Part shown: positions 1 to 9,645 of the stretch, in pieces
Layout: every line of letters begins with the position of its first letter
How positions within the stretch are numbered: the stretch's first letter is position 1
Notes under the pieces: model-generated
What the model saw: the letters and a program-made list of their open reading frames with translations, nothing else
Database searches by the model: none
Told to the model about the DNA's origin: nothing
Assembly (NCBI RefSeq): GCF_001467955.1
Contig: NZ_LNYR01000038.1
Span: 83,161 to 147,160, forward strand
Direction: 5' to 3'
DNA: 64,000 nucleotides
Source of the DNA: Legionella quateirensis
Lineage (GTDB): Bacteria; Pseudomonadota; Gammaproteobacteria; Legionellales; Legionellaceae
Made by a program: the position numbers and the translations under genes

Positions 1-804
1 CTGAGCCAAAGGCAATGTGGCTAACCCTGCTTTTTTATATAATTCCTTAATAGAGGGGTTATCAATAGCCTTTAAGTGCATGGACATAGTTTGAATATCA
101 CCTCGACATAATGGCCCGGTTAATGATTCCGCTATGTGTGATGTTTTGCTTAAATTATTAATATTGCCTTGCATCAGATTACAAATCATGGCGCGTGCCT
201 GATGTTGCGGTATCCCCGCCTGCAGAAGTAATTCTTCGCTGGTATGGGCTAAAGTAATTAAGTAATTTGATGCGATAGTTGCCGCGGTATGGTACATAAT
301 TTTTGCATCAGAACGAATAGGGATGACATGTGCGCCAAGAATACTAAAAATACCATGTAACCATTCACAGACAGCAGGGTCTCCTTCCATCACACAATCG
401 ATCTGATTGAATGCCAAAGAATTCAGATATCCAGATTTAAAAGCTTTTAATGGGTGAAAACTAGCTACAGAACAACCTAGTTCTCGAAGTGGGCTAAGTA
501 ATTCAGAGTTTAATGCACCACTACAATGGATAATGAAACTGTCTGGTTTAAGAACAGAATCCTTTATTAGTTGATACACAATGGATTCAATAGAATCATC
601 ATTACACGTAATCCAGGTTACATCAGTCTTGGGCAGTTGTTTCAGTGAATTGACTGCCGTTCCCAGCTTTATTTCACTACAGGCTTGCTGTGCGGAATTG
701 AAACTGCGATTGCATACCGAATCAAGGGTAAGCATTTGTGTAGTCGATAATGCCAGTGCCAAGTTTTTACCTAATCGACCTGCTCCAATAATGTTGTAAT
801 TCAT
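1..804 (-). CDS. Rossmann-like/DUF2520 oxidoreductase family protein (3' end outside window)
   Basis: The reverse strand is open from an ATG at 804 to the window edge, giving the first 268 residues; the C-terminus lies outside. The protein begins MNYNIIGAGRLGKNLALAL, a dinucleotide-binding GxGxxG start. A second conserved block reads IIHCSGALNSELLSPL and SFHPLKAF near residues 105-135, as in proteins pairing an F420/NADP-type Rossmann domain with the helical DUF2520 domain. The true substrate of this family is not settled; members resemble ketopantoate reductase or 6-phosphogluconate dehydrogenase folds. A purine-rich AAAAGAGAA lies just upstream of the ATG and supports this start. It is divergent from the protease gene at 1074. 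Confidence 0.7.
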   Translation of the reverse strand, partial: MNYNIIGAGRLGKNLALALSTTQMLTLDSVCNRSFNSAQQACSEIKLGTAVNSLKQLPKTDVTWITCNDDSIESIVYQLIKDSVLKPDSFIIHCSGALNSELLSPLRELGCSVASFHPLKAFKSGYLNSLAFNQIDCVMEGDPAVCEWLHGIFSILGAHVIPIRSDAKIMYHTAATIASNYLITLAHTSEELLLQAGIPQHQARAMICNLMQGNINNLSKTSHIAESLTGPLCRGDIQTMSMHLKAIDNPSIKELYKKAGLATLPLAQ

Positions 805-961
805 TCAATTCTCTTTTAGTGGCGCATTCAATGTGCAAATCATCAATGACTTACAGTGTTTCGTCATCATGAGCGTTTTGAGATTAACAAACTTTATTCA
901 CAATTAACTGAATTATATCAATAAACTCATAAATGAACCAATTAAATCTGATGAACATAAA

Positions 962-981
962 GTGTAAACTAAGGTGTAAAA
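962..981 (+). promoter_or_regulatory. Direct TGTAAA repeats upstream of the metalloprotease gene
   Basis: TGTAAA occurs at 963-968 and again at 975-980, a 12-bp period, about 95 bases before the protease start. The spacing and half-site resemble CpxR-type GTAAA tandem sites. The function is inference; a nearby AT-rich stretch (990-1000) could hold the -10 box. Confidence 0.25.
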
Positions 982-1073
982 AGAGAAAATTATATCTTAA
1001 TTTATATTTTCTGATTGTTTTTGTTACGTATTTATAGCAGGATGGAATTTCGACCAAAATTCAGGATGATATT

Positions 1074-2732
1074 ATGAAAAAACGGATTGCTTCATTTTTA
1101 GTCATTTCAGCTGTAGCTTCATCGGTTCAAGCTGCTTCACAAAATATGGTATGGGGTGATGCAAATAAATCTTTGCCTCAGTTTGAACAAAAACAGTCCC
1201 TTAACCAGGGGTTAATAAAATCAATAGCAGTTCAGCAAAGTGACTATAAACTGCAATTGCACAATGATTCAAAAACCAGCTCCAATCATGCTCGTTATCA
1301 GTTGACTTATAAGGGAATTCCCGTTTGGGGCTATCAAGTAATTTTTCATTCCAAAAAAGGCAGTAAGGATACAGTCACCGGAATGAATGTGACCGGAATT
1401 GAAAAAGATATCAGCAGTATCAATGGAGCATTCTCTGCGGATGAAATCGAACAAAAAATTCTCGGGTCAGTGAGTAATCCAGTAAAATTTAAAAATATAA
1501 ATAAGGTAATCTTTATTGATTCAGATAATAAGGCGCATCTTGCCTATCATTTATCGTATTACAGCAACAGTGAAAAAACACAGATAAAAGCACCTAACTA
1601 CCTGATTGATGCGAACACTGCCAAGGTACTAAAACAGTGGGATGAAGTACGTCATGAACGAATTGGTCAAGGTCTGGGTGGAAATGCATTTCCTCTTCCT
1701 TATCGTGGCGGTATGTTTCAACATGGAAATGCGTTGCCAGGATTGCCTTCCTTAGGAAAATTTGATGTATCGGTCAAAGATGGTTCATGCAGTGTTGAAA
1801 ATGAATCCTTAAAAGTGATGAATTTGGAAAATCATGATTTGGGATACGATATATTTCCAATTACAACCCTTGCTGAGTCCATGCTTAATATCCCTGCCTT
1901 TACCTATGCCTGTGATGAGAGTAATTTATATTTAAACTATGCTGATGGCGCAACTGGTCCTGTCAATTACGCCTTTTCACCAGTAAATGACACCATGTAT
2001 TTTGCTCAACAGACATTAGATATGTACGAAAAAATCTATGGCGTTAAAAAACCAATCGGTGATGATTTGCCGTTGCGTGCCTACACTCACCTTGGAGATA
2101 TGGATAATGCCTTCGCGATTCCAACAATCAATATAGATGGATTAATCGTGGCACATCAACAGATCGTTATTGGTAATGGAGATGAGTATTTAACCGCTCC
2201 TGCTCAATCGGTATTAGGACATGAGTTATCGCATAATTTTACGGCCATAAATTCCGGATTATTATATGAAGGACAATCGGGTGGGATTAACGAGTCATTT
2301 TCAGATATGGCTGCTATAGCTCTTCAAGACTACCTCCGTCGTGATTATCCATGGTACTGGGATGGTGAGGATTGGACTATTGGTCGTGAAGCGGTAAAAG
2401 GCGGACAACCATTACGTTATATGGATGATCCAACTAAGGACGGTATGTCTATAGGAAATGCGGCCCAATTCACGGATTCTTTGGACGTCCATATGACCAG
2501 CGGAGTATTTAATAAAGCATTTTATGTTTTGGCTCATAAGCCGGGTTGGTCAATTCAAAAGGCTTTTCAGATCATGGTTGATGCAAATAGGAACTATTGG
2601 TCGCCAATAGCTTATTATGATTTTGCTGCATGTGGTGTGATTCAGGCTGCTTTAGATAGAAAATTTGACAAAACTCCGGTAATCGAGTCATTTGCTGAAG
2701 TGGGTGTAGTTTGTCCTATGCATAAGGCCTAA
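1074..2732 (+). CDS. Secreted M4-family zinc metalloprotease (ProA/Msp-like)
   Basis: A 552-residue thermolysin-family (M4) preproprotease. Residues 1-20 form a Sec signal peptide ending SSVQA. A propeptide of about 180 residues follows, then the catalytic domain. The zinc site is explicit: HELSH at 383-387 (His383, His387, catalytic Glu384) and Glu407 in GGINESFSD, with the proton-donor His473 in DVHMTSGVFN. Length and layout match Legionella ProA/Msp (about 543 aa), a type II-secreted exoprotease that degrades host proteins. The segments GQSGG-NESFSDMAA, YMD-P--DGMS and DVH-SGV-N are shared with ProA. Sequence outside these blocks is quite divergent, so it could be a ProA paralogue rather than the orthologue. 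It is monocistronic, followed by a hairpin at 2740. Confidence 0.85.
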   Translation: MKKRIASFLVISAVASSVQAASQNMVWGDANKSLPQFEQKQSLNQGLIKSIAVQQSDYKLQLHNDSKTSSNHARYQLTYKGIPVWGYQVIFHSKKGSKDTVTGMNVTGIEKDISSINGAFSADEIEQKILGSVSNPVKFKNINKVIFIDSDNKAHLAYHLSYYSNSEKTQIKAPNYLIDANTAKVLKQWDEVRHERIGQGLGGNAFPLPYRGGMFQHGNALPGLPSLGKFDVSVKDGSCSVENESLKVMNLENHDLGYDIFPITTLAESMLNIPAFTYACDESNLYLNYADGATGPVNYAFSPVNDTMYFAQQTLDMYEKIYGVKKPIGDDLPLRAYTHLGDMDNAFAIPTINIDGLIVAHQQIVIGNGDEYLTAPAQSVLGHELSHNFTAINSGLLYEGQSGGINESFSDMAAIALQDYLRRDYPWYWDGEDWTIGREAVKGGQPLRYMDDPTKDGMSIGNAAQFTDSLDVHMTSGVFNKAFYVLAHKPGWSIQKAFQIMVDANRNYWSPIAYYDFAACGVIQAALDRKFDKTPVIESFAEVGVVCPMHKA

Positions 2733-2739
2733 ATTTAAG

Positions 2740-2773
2740 AATATCCCTGATTCTCATTGGAATTAGGGATATT
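2740..2773 (+). terminator. Hairpin after the metalloprotease gene
   Basis: AATATCCCTGATT (2740-2752) pairs with AATTAGGGATATT (2761-2773), 12 of 13 positions plus one G-T. It sits 8 bases after the stop. The T-tract is weak. Confidence 0.5.
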
Positions 2774-2940
2774 ATTGAATCAAATGGCGAAAATCAGTTA
2801 CTCCGCCCATATCTTCCATTGATCGAACCAAATAAATTGGTAAAAAAACAGTAATAATGGATATATTTCAAAAAAAAGACACTATTATGGCGTAAAATTG
2901 GTTATAATATTCACAATTTGTAGTATTGAGAGTATTGATC

Positions 2941-5130
2941 ATGGTTTATTTGGTTCAAGGAAATGCACAGCAGATCTTTAAGGCATTTGATCAGGAATGG
3001 GTTCTTAAAACACGAGTTGAATCTATCACGCCTGAAACCAAATTTCTGGGTACTGAACAACAAGCCAGGGACTTTATAAGCAAGTGGCAATCCTTGGGGC
3101 AAATGCCTGTTTGTGCGCCGGGAGCTATTACCGCTTCGAATTTATTCCTCTTGTTGGGTGCTCCATATCGACCATTTATATTAACTGGTGAAAGCCTTGC
3201 TAAATATGGAGAGCTGTGTGTACGTCAGGATTTTGCTTATCTGAATGAGCTCGAGGAACCCTGTGGGCTGATGTTAATCTACAGGAAAGACTACCCATCC
3301 CAGTGGTTGTTAGGATTAATGAACAATACTCACCTGGCTCCTGAGGAGAGAGCAGTTACTCTGTTATCGGGTGTCGATTTAAAACCCTACATTAAATCAG
3401 AAGAATCAGATATTAAAATGTCTCAAGTAGACATTGAAGAAAATCCATTATTTGAACAAATTAAATATCCATTTGTTCAAAATCAATTAAAAAATGCAAT
3501 TAAGCCTGATACGGGAGAAATTGATATCACTTTTCCTGGAATCGATGCCTTATCCAGTTTCATAAAAATTGAAAAACCTAAAGGAACTCTTCTGCGACCT
3601 AATGGTGTTCGTGAACTGATCCTGAAATATAATTTACTTATATCACCTGTAATGTTAGGCGATCTGTTGGATAAAAATGATGGTTTACGAATGGAGCTTG
3701 AAGCAGCGACGCTGAATGGAGATGACCGGTTCAATAAAAATTTATTACAGATGATTGTGGTGTTTTACGAAGAAAACATATTGAATGAGAACAGGAAGCT
3801 GCTTCTTGATCACGAATTTATAAAAAAGATGGGCACTTTGATGTGGGATCCACTGCAAATCAAATTATTGCCTGTATTGCGAACGAAAAAGTATGAACTG
3901 GAGTTAATGCAGTTGATTTTATCAAAAGAAGCCTATTTTCGCTCTTTTGAAGTACTGGAACAGTTAGGTATCGCTCAGGATGTCCCTGAGTTATTTAAAA
4001 TACCGCACAAGTTAAATCAATTAAACTATATAAATAGTTTGGCAGATGGAGATTGCAGAAAATTATGTTTGATATTCTGGGCAAAAGGAAATTTATCTCT
4101 TCCACAGCTTGAAGAGATAGTTCAGGCAACTCAGCAATATCCCATGCTGGCAACAACTTTGGTTGCCCTGGATCAATCAAAAAGTATCATCAGTATTAAA
4201 GATTTAAGAAAACATGCGCTCAATCCATTAATCCATATGCAAAAATCAATCTTGCACCATTTTACACATGAGTTTGAACAGTACGGTTTAAAAAAATCCA
4301 TACTAACGAAAATGAGTTTTGAAGAACTAAAAGAACTTAGTCGTTCATTTAGTATGTTAAAGCAAACTGGAATTACTACAGCTAATGAATACAATTGGGT
4401 ATTAAAGAAGAATAATCAGGGACAAATTCTTCGTATTTTTTTGCCGGAATTGTCTCAAATTGAAGATATTGAACAAAGGAAAACGCTAATAAAATTATTG
4501 TACACTGGCGTACAAACAGGTGTTGTGAGTCAAGGCAAAGCACTTCTTGAGATAACCGATAAGAACTTATTTTCTATTGCACTTCAATTGCATAAACGGT
4601 TTATTTGCGTAAAACAAATGCAGGATCTTCGATTTTCTGATGAAGTGATTGCTTTGGCTGGTGAACAAGGTACTTTGAATGGTACTCGGTTTCGGCATAT
4701 TATTTTTAAAGTTGAAGAGCAATGTAAAGGAGTCAATGAGCGACTTAGAAAATCGTCCACAGAACCAGATAAAGGGAGTAAGTGGGATCGTGCTGAAGAG
4801 GAGTACAGAAGAACTCTATATAGTATTGCCTATGAAGGCATCACACAGCCAGGTATTGATGTAACATCAAAAATCAAACAGGCAGAACAGAAAGTTCTTG
4901 ATATAGTAGATCCTGAAATGAAATCTTTGTTACAGAAAATTCTGGTGGTTATCGCCAATATTGTGATCACTACGCTCACCTTAGGTGTGGCAAATGATTT
5001 TAAAGAGCGCGAAACGGGCAATTATTGGTTTTTTAATCAAACAACATCAGGCGAAAAACTTCGAGCTCTCGATAAGGAGGTAAAATCACTTATTGAGCGC
5101 CCTGATTCTGAAGTTCCTCAATTAAAATAA
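2941..5130 (+). CDS. Large effector-like protein, function unknown
   Basis: A 729-residue soluble, mostly helical protein that I cannot assign to an enzyme family. I chose ATG 2941 (MVYLVQGNAQQ) over the upstream in-frame TTG at 2926 because GAGAG at 2929-2933 is placed correctly for 2941. There is no signal peptide. Near the C-terminus (about residues 660-685) is one hydrophobic segment, LLQKILVVIANIVITTLTLG, followed by TGNYWFFNQTTSGEKLR-LDKEV. From memory this tail resembles one shared by several Legionella effectors (possibly the DUF5617 group), but I cannot verify that. The last 20 residues are glutamate-containing (E-block-like), as in Dot/Icm substrates. The neighbouring 879-residue gene has the same character. 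Effector status is inference. Confidence 0.6.
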   Translation: MVYLVQGNAQQIFKAFDQEWVLKTRVESITPETKFLGTEQQARDFISKWQSLGQMPVCAPGAITASNLFLLLGAPYRPFILTGESLAKYGELCVRQDFAYLNELEEPCGLMLIYRKDYPSQWLLGLMNNTHLAPEERAVTLLSGVDLKPYIKSEESDIKMSQVDIEENPLFEQIKYPFVQNQLKNAIKPDTGEIDITFPGIDALSSFIKIEKPKGTLLRPNGVRELILKYNLLISPVMLGDLLDKNDGLRMELEAATLNGDDRFNKNLLQMIVVFYEENILNENRKLLLDHEFIKKMGTLMWDPLQIKLLPVLRTKKYELELMQLILSKEAYFRSFEVLEQLGIAQDVPELFKIPHKLNQLNYINSLADGDCRKLCLIFWAKGNLSLPQLEEIVQATQQYPMLATTLVALDQSKSIISIKDLRKHALNPLIHMQKSILHHFTHEFEQYGLKKSILTKMSFEELKELSRSFSMLKQTGITTANEYNWVLKKNNQGQILRIFLPELSQIEDIEQRKTLIKLLYTGVQTGVVSQGKALLEITDKNLFSIALQLHKRFICVKQMQDLRFSDEVIALAGEQGTLNGTRFRHIIFKVEEQCKGVNERLRKSSTEPDKGSKWDRAEEEYRRTLYSIAYEGITQPGIDVTSKIKQAEQKVLDIVDPEMKSLLQKILVVIANIVITTLTLGVANDFKERETGNYWFFNQTTSGEKLRALDKEVKSLIERPDSEVPQLK

Positions 5131-5157
5131 GTCATTTTAATGGATACCGTGCATTAA

Positions 5158-5335
5158 GCCTGAACGATCCTCACTTTTTATACGTCATCCTCGCGAAAGC
5201 GGGGATCCATCTTAAAATTTAGCACAATGCCATATTTATGCATGGATACCCGCTTTCGCGAGGATGACGATCTTATAAAAATTGCAAATTAAGATTAATT
5301 AATGTGCATTTTTAAAAAGTGAGGAACTCTCAGGC
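5158..5335. repeat. MITE-like element with nested inverted repeats
   Basis: A 178-bp non-coding element. Its outer ends are inverted copies: GCCTGA-4 nt-TCCTCACTTTTTA on the left (5158-5180) and the same read on the other strand on the right (5313-5335). Inside is a 28-bp inverted repeat, 5183-5210 against 5242-5269, matching at 27 of 28 positions and containing CATCCTCGCGAAAGCGGG. There is no transposase. This is the form of a non-autonomous mobile element or REP-type palindrome; the internal arm resembles the widespread CGTCAT-CGCGAA-GCGGG-ATCC repeats of proteobacteria. Confidence 0.7.
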
Positions 5336-5558
5336 ATAAAGCGCGGTGTGTAGGAATAATAGACAAAATAATCTGTATCTACTTGGTTCTTCTCAAAAAT
5401 CTGTGGGTTAAATTATTTTAGGATGACGTAATTCCCGTAAATAGTGAGAAATTACAATGTGTATCCTCAATTCCTGGTTTTTTTATATAAAATGAACAAC
5501 TTACCTTAAATCTGACGTTTAAAAACATTAAATTAATATTTTGTATTAAAAAATACTC

Positions 5559-5588
5559 TTGAACTTCTTGATTATTTCTGCTTAATAT
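5559..5588 (+). promoter_or_regulatory. Candidate sigma-70 promoter for the 879-residue protein
   Basis: TTGAAC (5559-5564), an 18-bp spacer, then TAATAT (5583-5588), 40 bases before the ATG at 5629. The rest of the 5336-5628 gap shows only AT-rich sequence to me. Confidence 0.4.
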
Positions 5589-5628
5589 GGTGCATAGGAT
5601 GATGGATTTGCATTAAGGGATTTGATAT

Positions 5629-8268
5629 ATGGGGTTACCTAAGAAAGCGCTTAGGGAGAGCAACTTAAAAGAATTAACAGCTGGATCAGCTGTTAAAGAC
5701 GGCTCGCATGTAATTACTCGTGTTACCTTCATTGAAGACGGTATAGAAAAGCTTGCTTTTTTTAAAAGACTGGAGCCGAAAAATCATTACCCCGAATTCT
5801 TAGCTAAAATCAGTACCGCCGCCTCATTTTTTAAACGTTTATTTCAAGGAAAAAATTCAGCTGAAGAACGTTTGGTTTTTGATGAAAACGATAAATTGGT
5901 TGGTACGTTATCAATAGGCATCAAAGGATTTAAAAGTTTTAATTTTGCTGAAGATCCTGTTCCTGTAGATCCCATTTTAAAAGAAAAAGTTATTCCCAGC
6001 ACGAAAACATTGCTTGATAAGAATATCATGTCGGTTCTTTTTGGTCGATGGTACCTTGATGACGACGACACTCATGGGCATCAAATGTGTGTCCTGGACG
6101 ATGAAGATGAATCAGCTGATCTTGATTTTGACATGCTTTTTTACTGGTTCACTATTCAAATGAAAGAACCTCGGCCAATAATTGGTGTCCCTAAAAAGAG
6201 AATAGATCTGTCTGTTCGGGATTGGGAAACGTTCCCGAAAGTTAGAGACTCTAAACCCTATCATTGGCCAACATTTAAGCATCCAGGTCAGGAAACGCTA
6301 CCTAGCGCGGTTCCTTCACAAATTCTTCAGAGTGTTCTCCCCAAAAAAATTGCGGATCATACTCAATTTGAACAATTGGCTCATGAACCACGGGCTCATG
6401 AACAAAAATTTGTCGCGGCAATGAAAGCTTTGATGACCTATCAACCTGAAATGGTGCGCAAACGGTTATTTGATCTTTTTGGTGATATGACGGTTAATTA
6501 TACTTCTTTAGATGCGACAGACGTGAATCTTCGTATTCTCTATGAAACTGAGTTTCCTGAGTTATGTAATAATCAGACGAATGTCATGTCTTTTGTTGAT
6601 TTCATGATGAACATCTATCAAAAGCATTATGATAATTTATATCGAGTTGTTGTCTTTTATATGGGGTGTGAAAATAACGGGAATGGCGTCGCACTCGATT
6701 CAACCTGTTCAACTTTATATCATAAACCGTCTATTTATAAAGGTATTGCAGCATGGATGAAAACCCAAAATGAAACCTTGTATAAAAAAGATGATGTAAG
6801 TCTTAAGTATGATTTAGAAGAGTTGCAACATCGTTATCATCAGATTTGGCGCGATACATATGCCCTTACCGTCAAGGATTTATTGCATAATACCTTTAGT
6901 TTGACAAAGAGACTTCTTGACAAAGTATGCGTTGAACTGCCTGATTTTGTTGAAATCGAAGGTAAAAATATTACTGATTCCAGTTTGACTAATGCATGGG
7001 AACTTTTTGGTGCCATGCCCGAGTTATCCATTGAAACAATTGAGCCTTTGATTAGTGTCGATAAAGAAAGTAATTATCGTGAAGGCATCTTGATGCTGGT
7101 TAATTTTTACCAAAAATTACATAGTATAGTCAAAACGTATTATTGTAAGGAACGACAAGAGCTGACAGAGGAAGATAATCTGACTTTTTGTAATAGTCTA
7201 AATGATTTGCATCAGCAATATAACCTGGCTTTAAGGCAAAAACTGTTCCACACCAGCTCTTATGCGGCAGAATTTAATCCCATAGCGATTCAGTTAAAGC
7301 AATTAACGGAACATGCGAATTTCCAACTTCACTTAATAACGACTGATGAAATGATGAAAGATGCTATTAGAACACCAGTTGAGAAGGATCTTTTACCTCA
7401 TACTCATGAGGAAGTGATTAAAAAATATAACAAGGCTTTGTTTGAATGGGCCAATAGTGTCAAACCCGAAGAGCTTTCTTTGTACATAACAGAAATTATT
7501 GATAAATATTATACTCCAACTTTAGAAAGCTTATCCTATCGCCATAGATCACAGCCTGTTAAAGAATTTTTAGCCGCAAGTATGAACCAAAGCGGATCTA
7601 ATCGGCTGGCTTATATCTTTAGTTCTGGTAAAGAAGAAACCGGAGCGTTAAATAAATATCTTATCCAATATCTTACGCCAATTATGCTACAGACTCAGCT
7701 GTTGCCTAGTATTAGTGCTGCAGTTAGAAAAGGCACCTTTGACAATGATATCCCTTTATTCACTAAATCCGCGGTTAATTTTGCTAAATTTGATAATCAA
7801 TTTACCCATCTATATCACTCTGAAGGAATACGTTTATTTTATAGTACGCTTTTTGATTGGGTAGATAAATTACCTAACGATCGATTCCAAAATATAATGG
7901 ATGAAGCCATAAAAACATATATGCAGGGATTAAGCGGTTATAAATTCTGGGGGGCAGCCCCCAGAGACAAAGAAGTTGAAGGATATTGTAAATCCTTTGG
8001 ACATGCGAAGGCAGTAGCCTTGACCTTTATTAATGGCGATCAAAGTTCAACAATGAATAAGTCTGTATTTGATCGATTAATTTCTGAAATGAAGAGCGAT
8101 ATCAGCAAAAGCGTTGAAATGCAGAATTCGCCTGGATGTAAATTAATCGCTCAGTATGATCCAATAGAGCATAAGACTCATATTTATGCCTGCGTAAAAG
8201 AACATTCAGTCGCGCCTTCTCATAAACAGGATATAAAAGAGATTGCTTCCAGTGCGTTAACCTTATGA
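5629..8268 (+). CDS. Large effector-like protein with lipid-kinase-like N-terminal motif
   Basis: An 879-residue protein without signal peptide or clear membrane segments. The N-terminal 200 residues carry an AFFKRLE block near 43-49, a FGRWYLDDDDTHGHQM run ending at residue 153, and LDFDM at 165-169. This order (basic residue, then D-x-H-x-x-N/Q, then DF) resembles the catalytic loop and metal-binding DFG-equivalent of phosphoinositide 3/4-kinases, and recalls the N-terminal lipid kinase region described for the Legionella effector LepB. That comparison is my inference from motifs. The remaining 650 residues are helical and unrecognised. The RBS AAGGGA before ATG 5629 supports the start. It is probably a Dot/Icm effector; the substrate is unknown. 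Confidence 0.6.
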   Translation: MGLPKKALRESNLKELTAGSAVKDGSHVITRVTFIEDGIEKLAFFKRLEPKNHYPEFLAKISTAASFFKRLFQGKNSAEERLVFDENDKLVGTLSIGIKGFKSFNFAEDPVPVDPILKEKVIPSTKTLLDKNIMSVLFGRWYLDDDDTHGHQMCVLDDEDESADLDFDMLFYWFTIQMKEPRPIIGVPKKRIDLSVRDWETFPKVRDSKPYHWPTFKHPGQETLPSAVPSQILQSVLPKKIADHTQFEQLAHEPRAHEQKFVAAMKALMTYQPEMVRKRLFDLFGDMTVNYTSLDATDVNLRILYETEFPELCNNQTNVMSFVDFMMNIYQKHYDNLYRVVVFYMGCENNGNGVALDSTCSTLYHKPSIYKGIAAWMKTQNETLYKKDDVSLKYDLEELQHRYHQIWRDTYALTVKDLLHNTFSLTKRLLDKVCVELPDFVEIEGKNITDSSLTNAWELFGAMPELSIETIEPLISVDKESNYREGILMLVNFYQKLHSIVKTYYCKERQELTEEDNLTFCNSLNDLHQQYNLALRQKLFHTSSYAAEFNPIAIQLKQLTEHANFQLHLITTDEMMKDAIRTPVEKDLLPHTHEEVIKKYNKALFEWANSVKPEELSLYITEIIDKYYTPTLESLSYRHRSQPVKEFLAASMNQSGSNRLAYIFSSGKEETGALNKYLIQYLTPIMLQTQLLPSISAAVRKGTFDNDIPLFTKSAVNFAKFDNQFTHLYHSEGIRLFYSTLFDWVDKLPNDRFQNIMDEAIKTYMQGLSGYKFWGAAPRDKEVEGYCKSFGHAKAVALTFINGDQSSTMNKSVFDRLISEMKSDISKSVEMQNSPGCKLIAQYDPIEHKTHIYACVKEHSVAPSHKQDIKEIASSALTL

Positions 8269-8390
8269 ATGAGATAGATTGGAGGTTGATAAATTTCAGA
8301 GGTTCTTAATGGGTGAATGGGGTTCTTTTTGTGACAACCAGCTCTTCTTTGGGTTATGATTCACTCTTCTAAGATCTGTGGGTAAGGTGT

Positions 8391-9242
8391 ATGTCTTTCG
8401 ATTTATTAAAAACGGCTCCGCAATATATTATTCCTAAACAGGGACTCACTTGTTTTGCTGGTTTTGTGGCGAATGTACGAAATGTAGCAATAAAAAATTA
8501 TATAATTCAACGTTTTATAAATAAATATCAAGTCAATATGAGCGAGGCTCTAATTGAAGATCCGACAGCATATTCCTGTTTCAATGAATTTTTTATCCGA
8601 CATTTAAAGCCAGAATGCCGACCCTTGGCTGTGGCAGATATAGTCTCGCCTGTTGATGGTTGTGTCAGCGAAATAGGAGCAATTAATCAAGGGACTCTAA
8701 TTCAGGCCAAAGGACGCTATTATTCGGTTCAGGAACTCTTGGCGTGCAATCGCGATAAAGCCAATGAATTTGCTCAGGGACGATTTGCAACGCTCTATTT
8801 ATCACCTAAAGATTATCATCGGGTTCATATGCCAATAGATGCTGAACTTACTTCTATGACCTATATACCCGGTGCATTATTTTCAGTTCAACCAACAACG
8901 GCCAGAGTGATTCCCAAATTATTTGCCAGAAATGAACGACTGGCTATTTTTTTTAATACCAAGGCAGGACCTATGGCTATGGTTATGGTGGGCGCCGCTA
9001 TTGTAGGCGCTATTGGAACCAGTTGGCATGGAGAGATTCAACGTGGCAAGAAAATGATACATTTTGATTATTCAGAAGCTGATTTTAAAAAATCTTATGC
9101 ACAAGGTGAGGAAATGGGTTATTTTAAATTGGGTTCAACAGTTGTACTGTTATTCGCTAATGGTGAGCAGATAGCATGGGATAAATCATTAAAGGCCGAG
9201 AGCATCGTTCGGTTTGGCCAATCCATGGCCGCTGTTCAATAG
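8391..9242 (+). CDS. psd: Phosphatidylserine decarboxylase proenzyme
   Basis: A 283-residue membrane-associated enzyme that converts phosphatidylserine to phosphatidylethanolamine, the last step of PE synthesis. The C-terminal LGST motif (residues 247-250) is the self-cleavage site; Ser249 would become the pyruvoyl group of the alpha subunit. Other family blocks are the SPVDG region (8648 onward), [12 protein letters not shown] with the conserved His, and [19 protein letters not shown]. Length matches bacterial Psd (about 285-320 aa). It stands alone, upstream of an operon rich in lipid-active enzymes but separated from it by 403 bases. Confidence 0.95.
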   Translation: MSFDLLKTAPQYIIPKQGLTCFAGFVANVRNVAIKNYIIQRFINKYQVNMSEALIEDPTAYSCFNEFFIRHLKPECRPLAVADIVSPVDGCVSEIGAINQGTLIQAKGRYYSVQELLACNRDKANEFAQGRFATLYLSPKDYHRVHMPIDAELTSMTYIPGALFSVQPTTARVIPKLFARNERLAIFFNTKAGPMAMVMVGAAIVGAIGTSWHGEIQRGKKMIHFDYSEADFKKSYAQGEEMGYFKLGSTVVLLFANGEQIAWDKSLKAESIVRFGQSMAAVQ

Positions 9243-9259
9243 GTTAATCATAAACTAAA

Positions 9260-9472
9260 TTATATAACTGCGCCCGTAACAGAAGATAAGGCGCAGCCTA
9301 GTTGATTATACAAGAAGCGATCCAGGCAACCTTCTACATCTTCCCAAAGTTGAAGGTACTCCTCCAAAACAACCAATTTATCTGAGGTGATAAATCATCT
9401 TGATGTGCCTCAAAAAAATATTTGGTCTCGAGATAAATAGTTTTACAAAATTGAGTTCGTTCCTCCTTTAAC
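9260..9472 (-). pseudogene. Possible frameshifted gene remnant
   Basis: The 403-base gap between psd and the Rieske gene has no intact ORF. Reverse-strand translation gives two protein-like pieces in different frames: ERTQFCKTIYLETKYFFEAH-QDDLSP, then DKLVVLEEYLQLWEDVEGCL-DRFLYNQL, ending at TAA 9260-9262. The switch between frames near 9395 looks like a +1 shift. No start codon or family could be found. This may be chance. Confidence 0.3.
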
Positions 9473-9645
9473 TATTAAATGGATTAATAGCACTCAGCCT
9501 AGGGGTTCTAGAATTGCCATATCATTAAGCTACTGAAAAAATTGTTTTTTTATTGAATCCTATGCTAAATTGGATTGGATTGTTAATGGAATGCCTTAAA
9601 TTAGGACAATGCATGAAGGATTCTAACCCACATGGAGTGATGTAA

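Noticed and set aside
2826..2850. CpxR-like GTAAA repeat upstream of the 729-residue gene
   Set aside because: The second half (GTAAT) and spacing do not fit well; chance in AT-rich sequence.
5571..5590. PmrA box before the 879-residue gene (CTTAATATG at 5582)
   Set aside because: Only one half-site matches, without the second at the required 11-bp spacing; it more likely is the -10 region.
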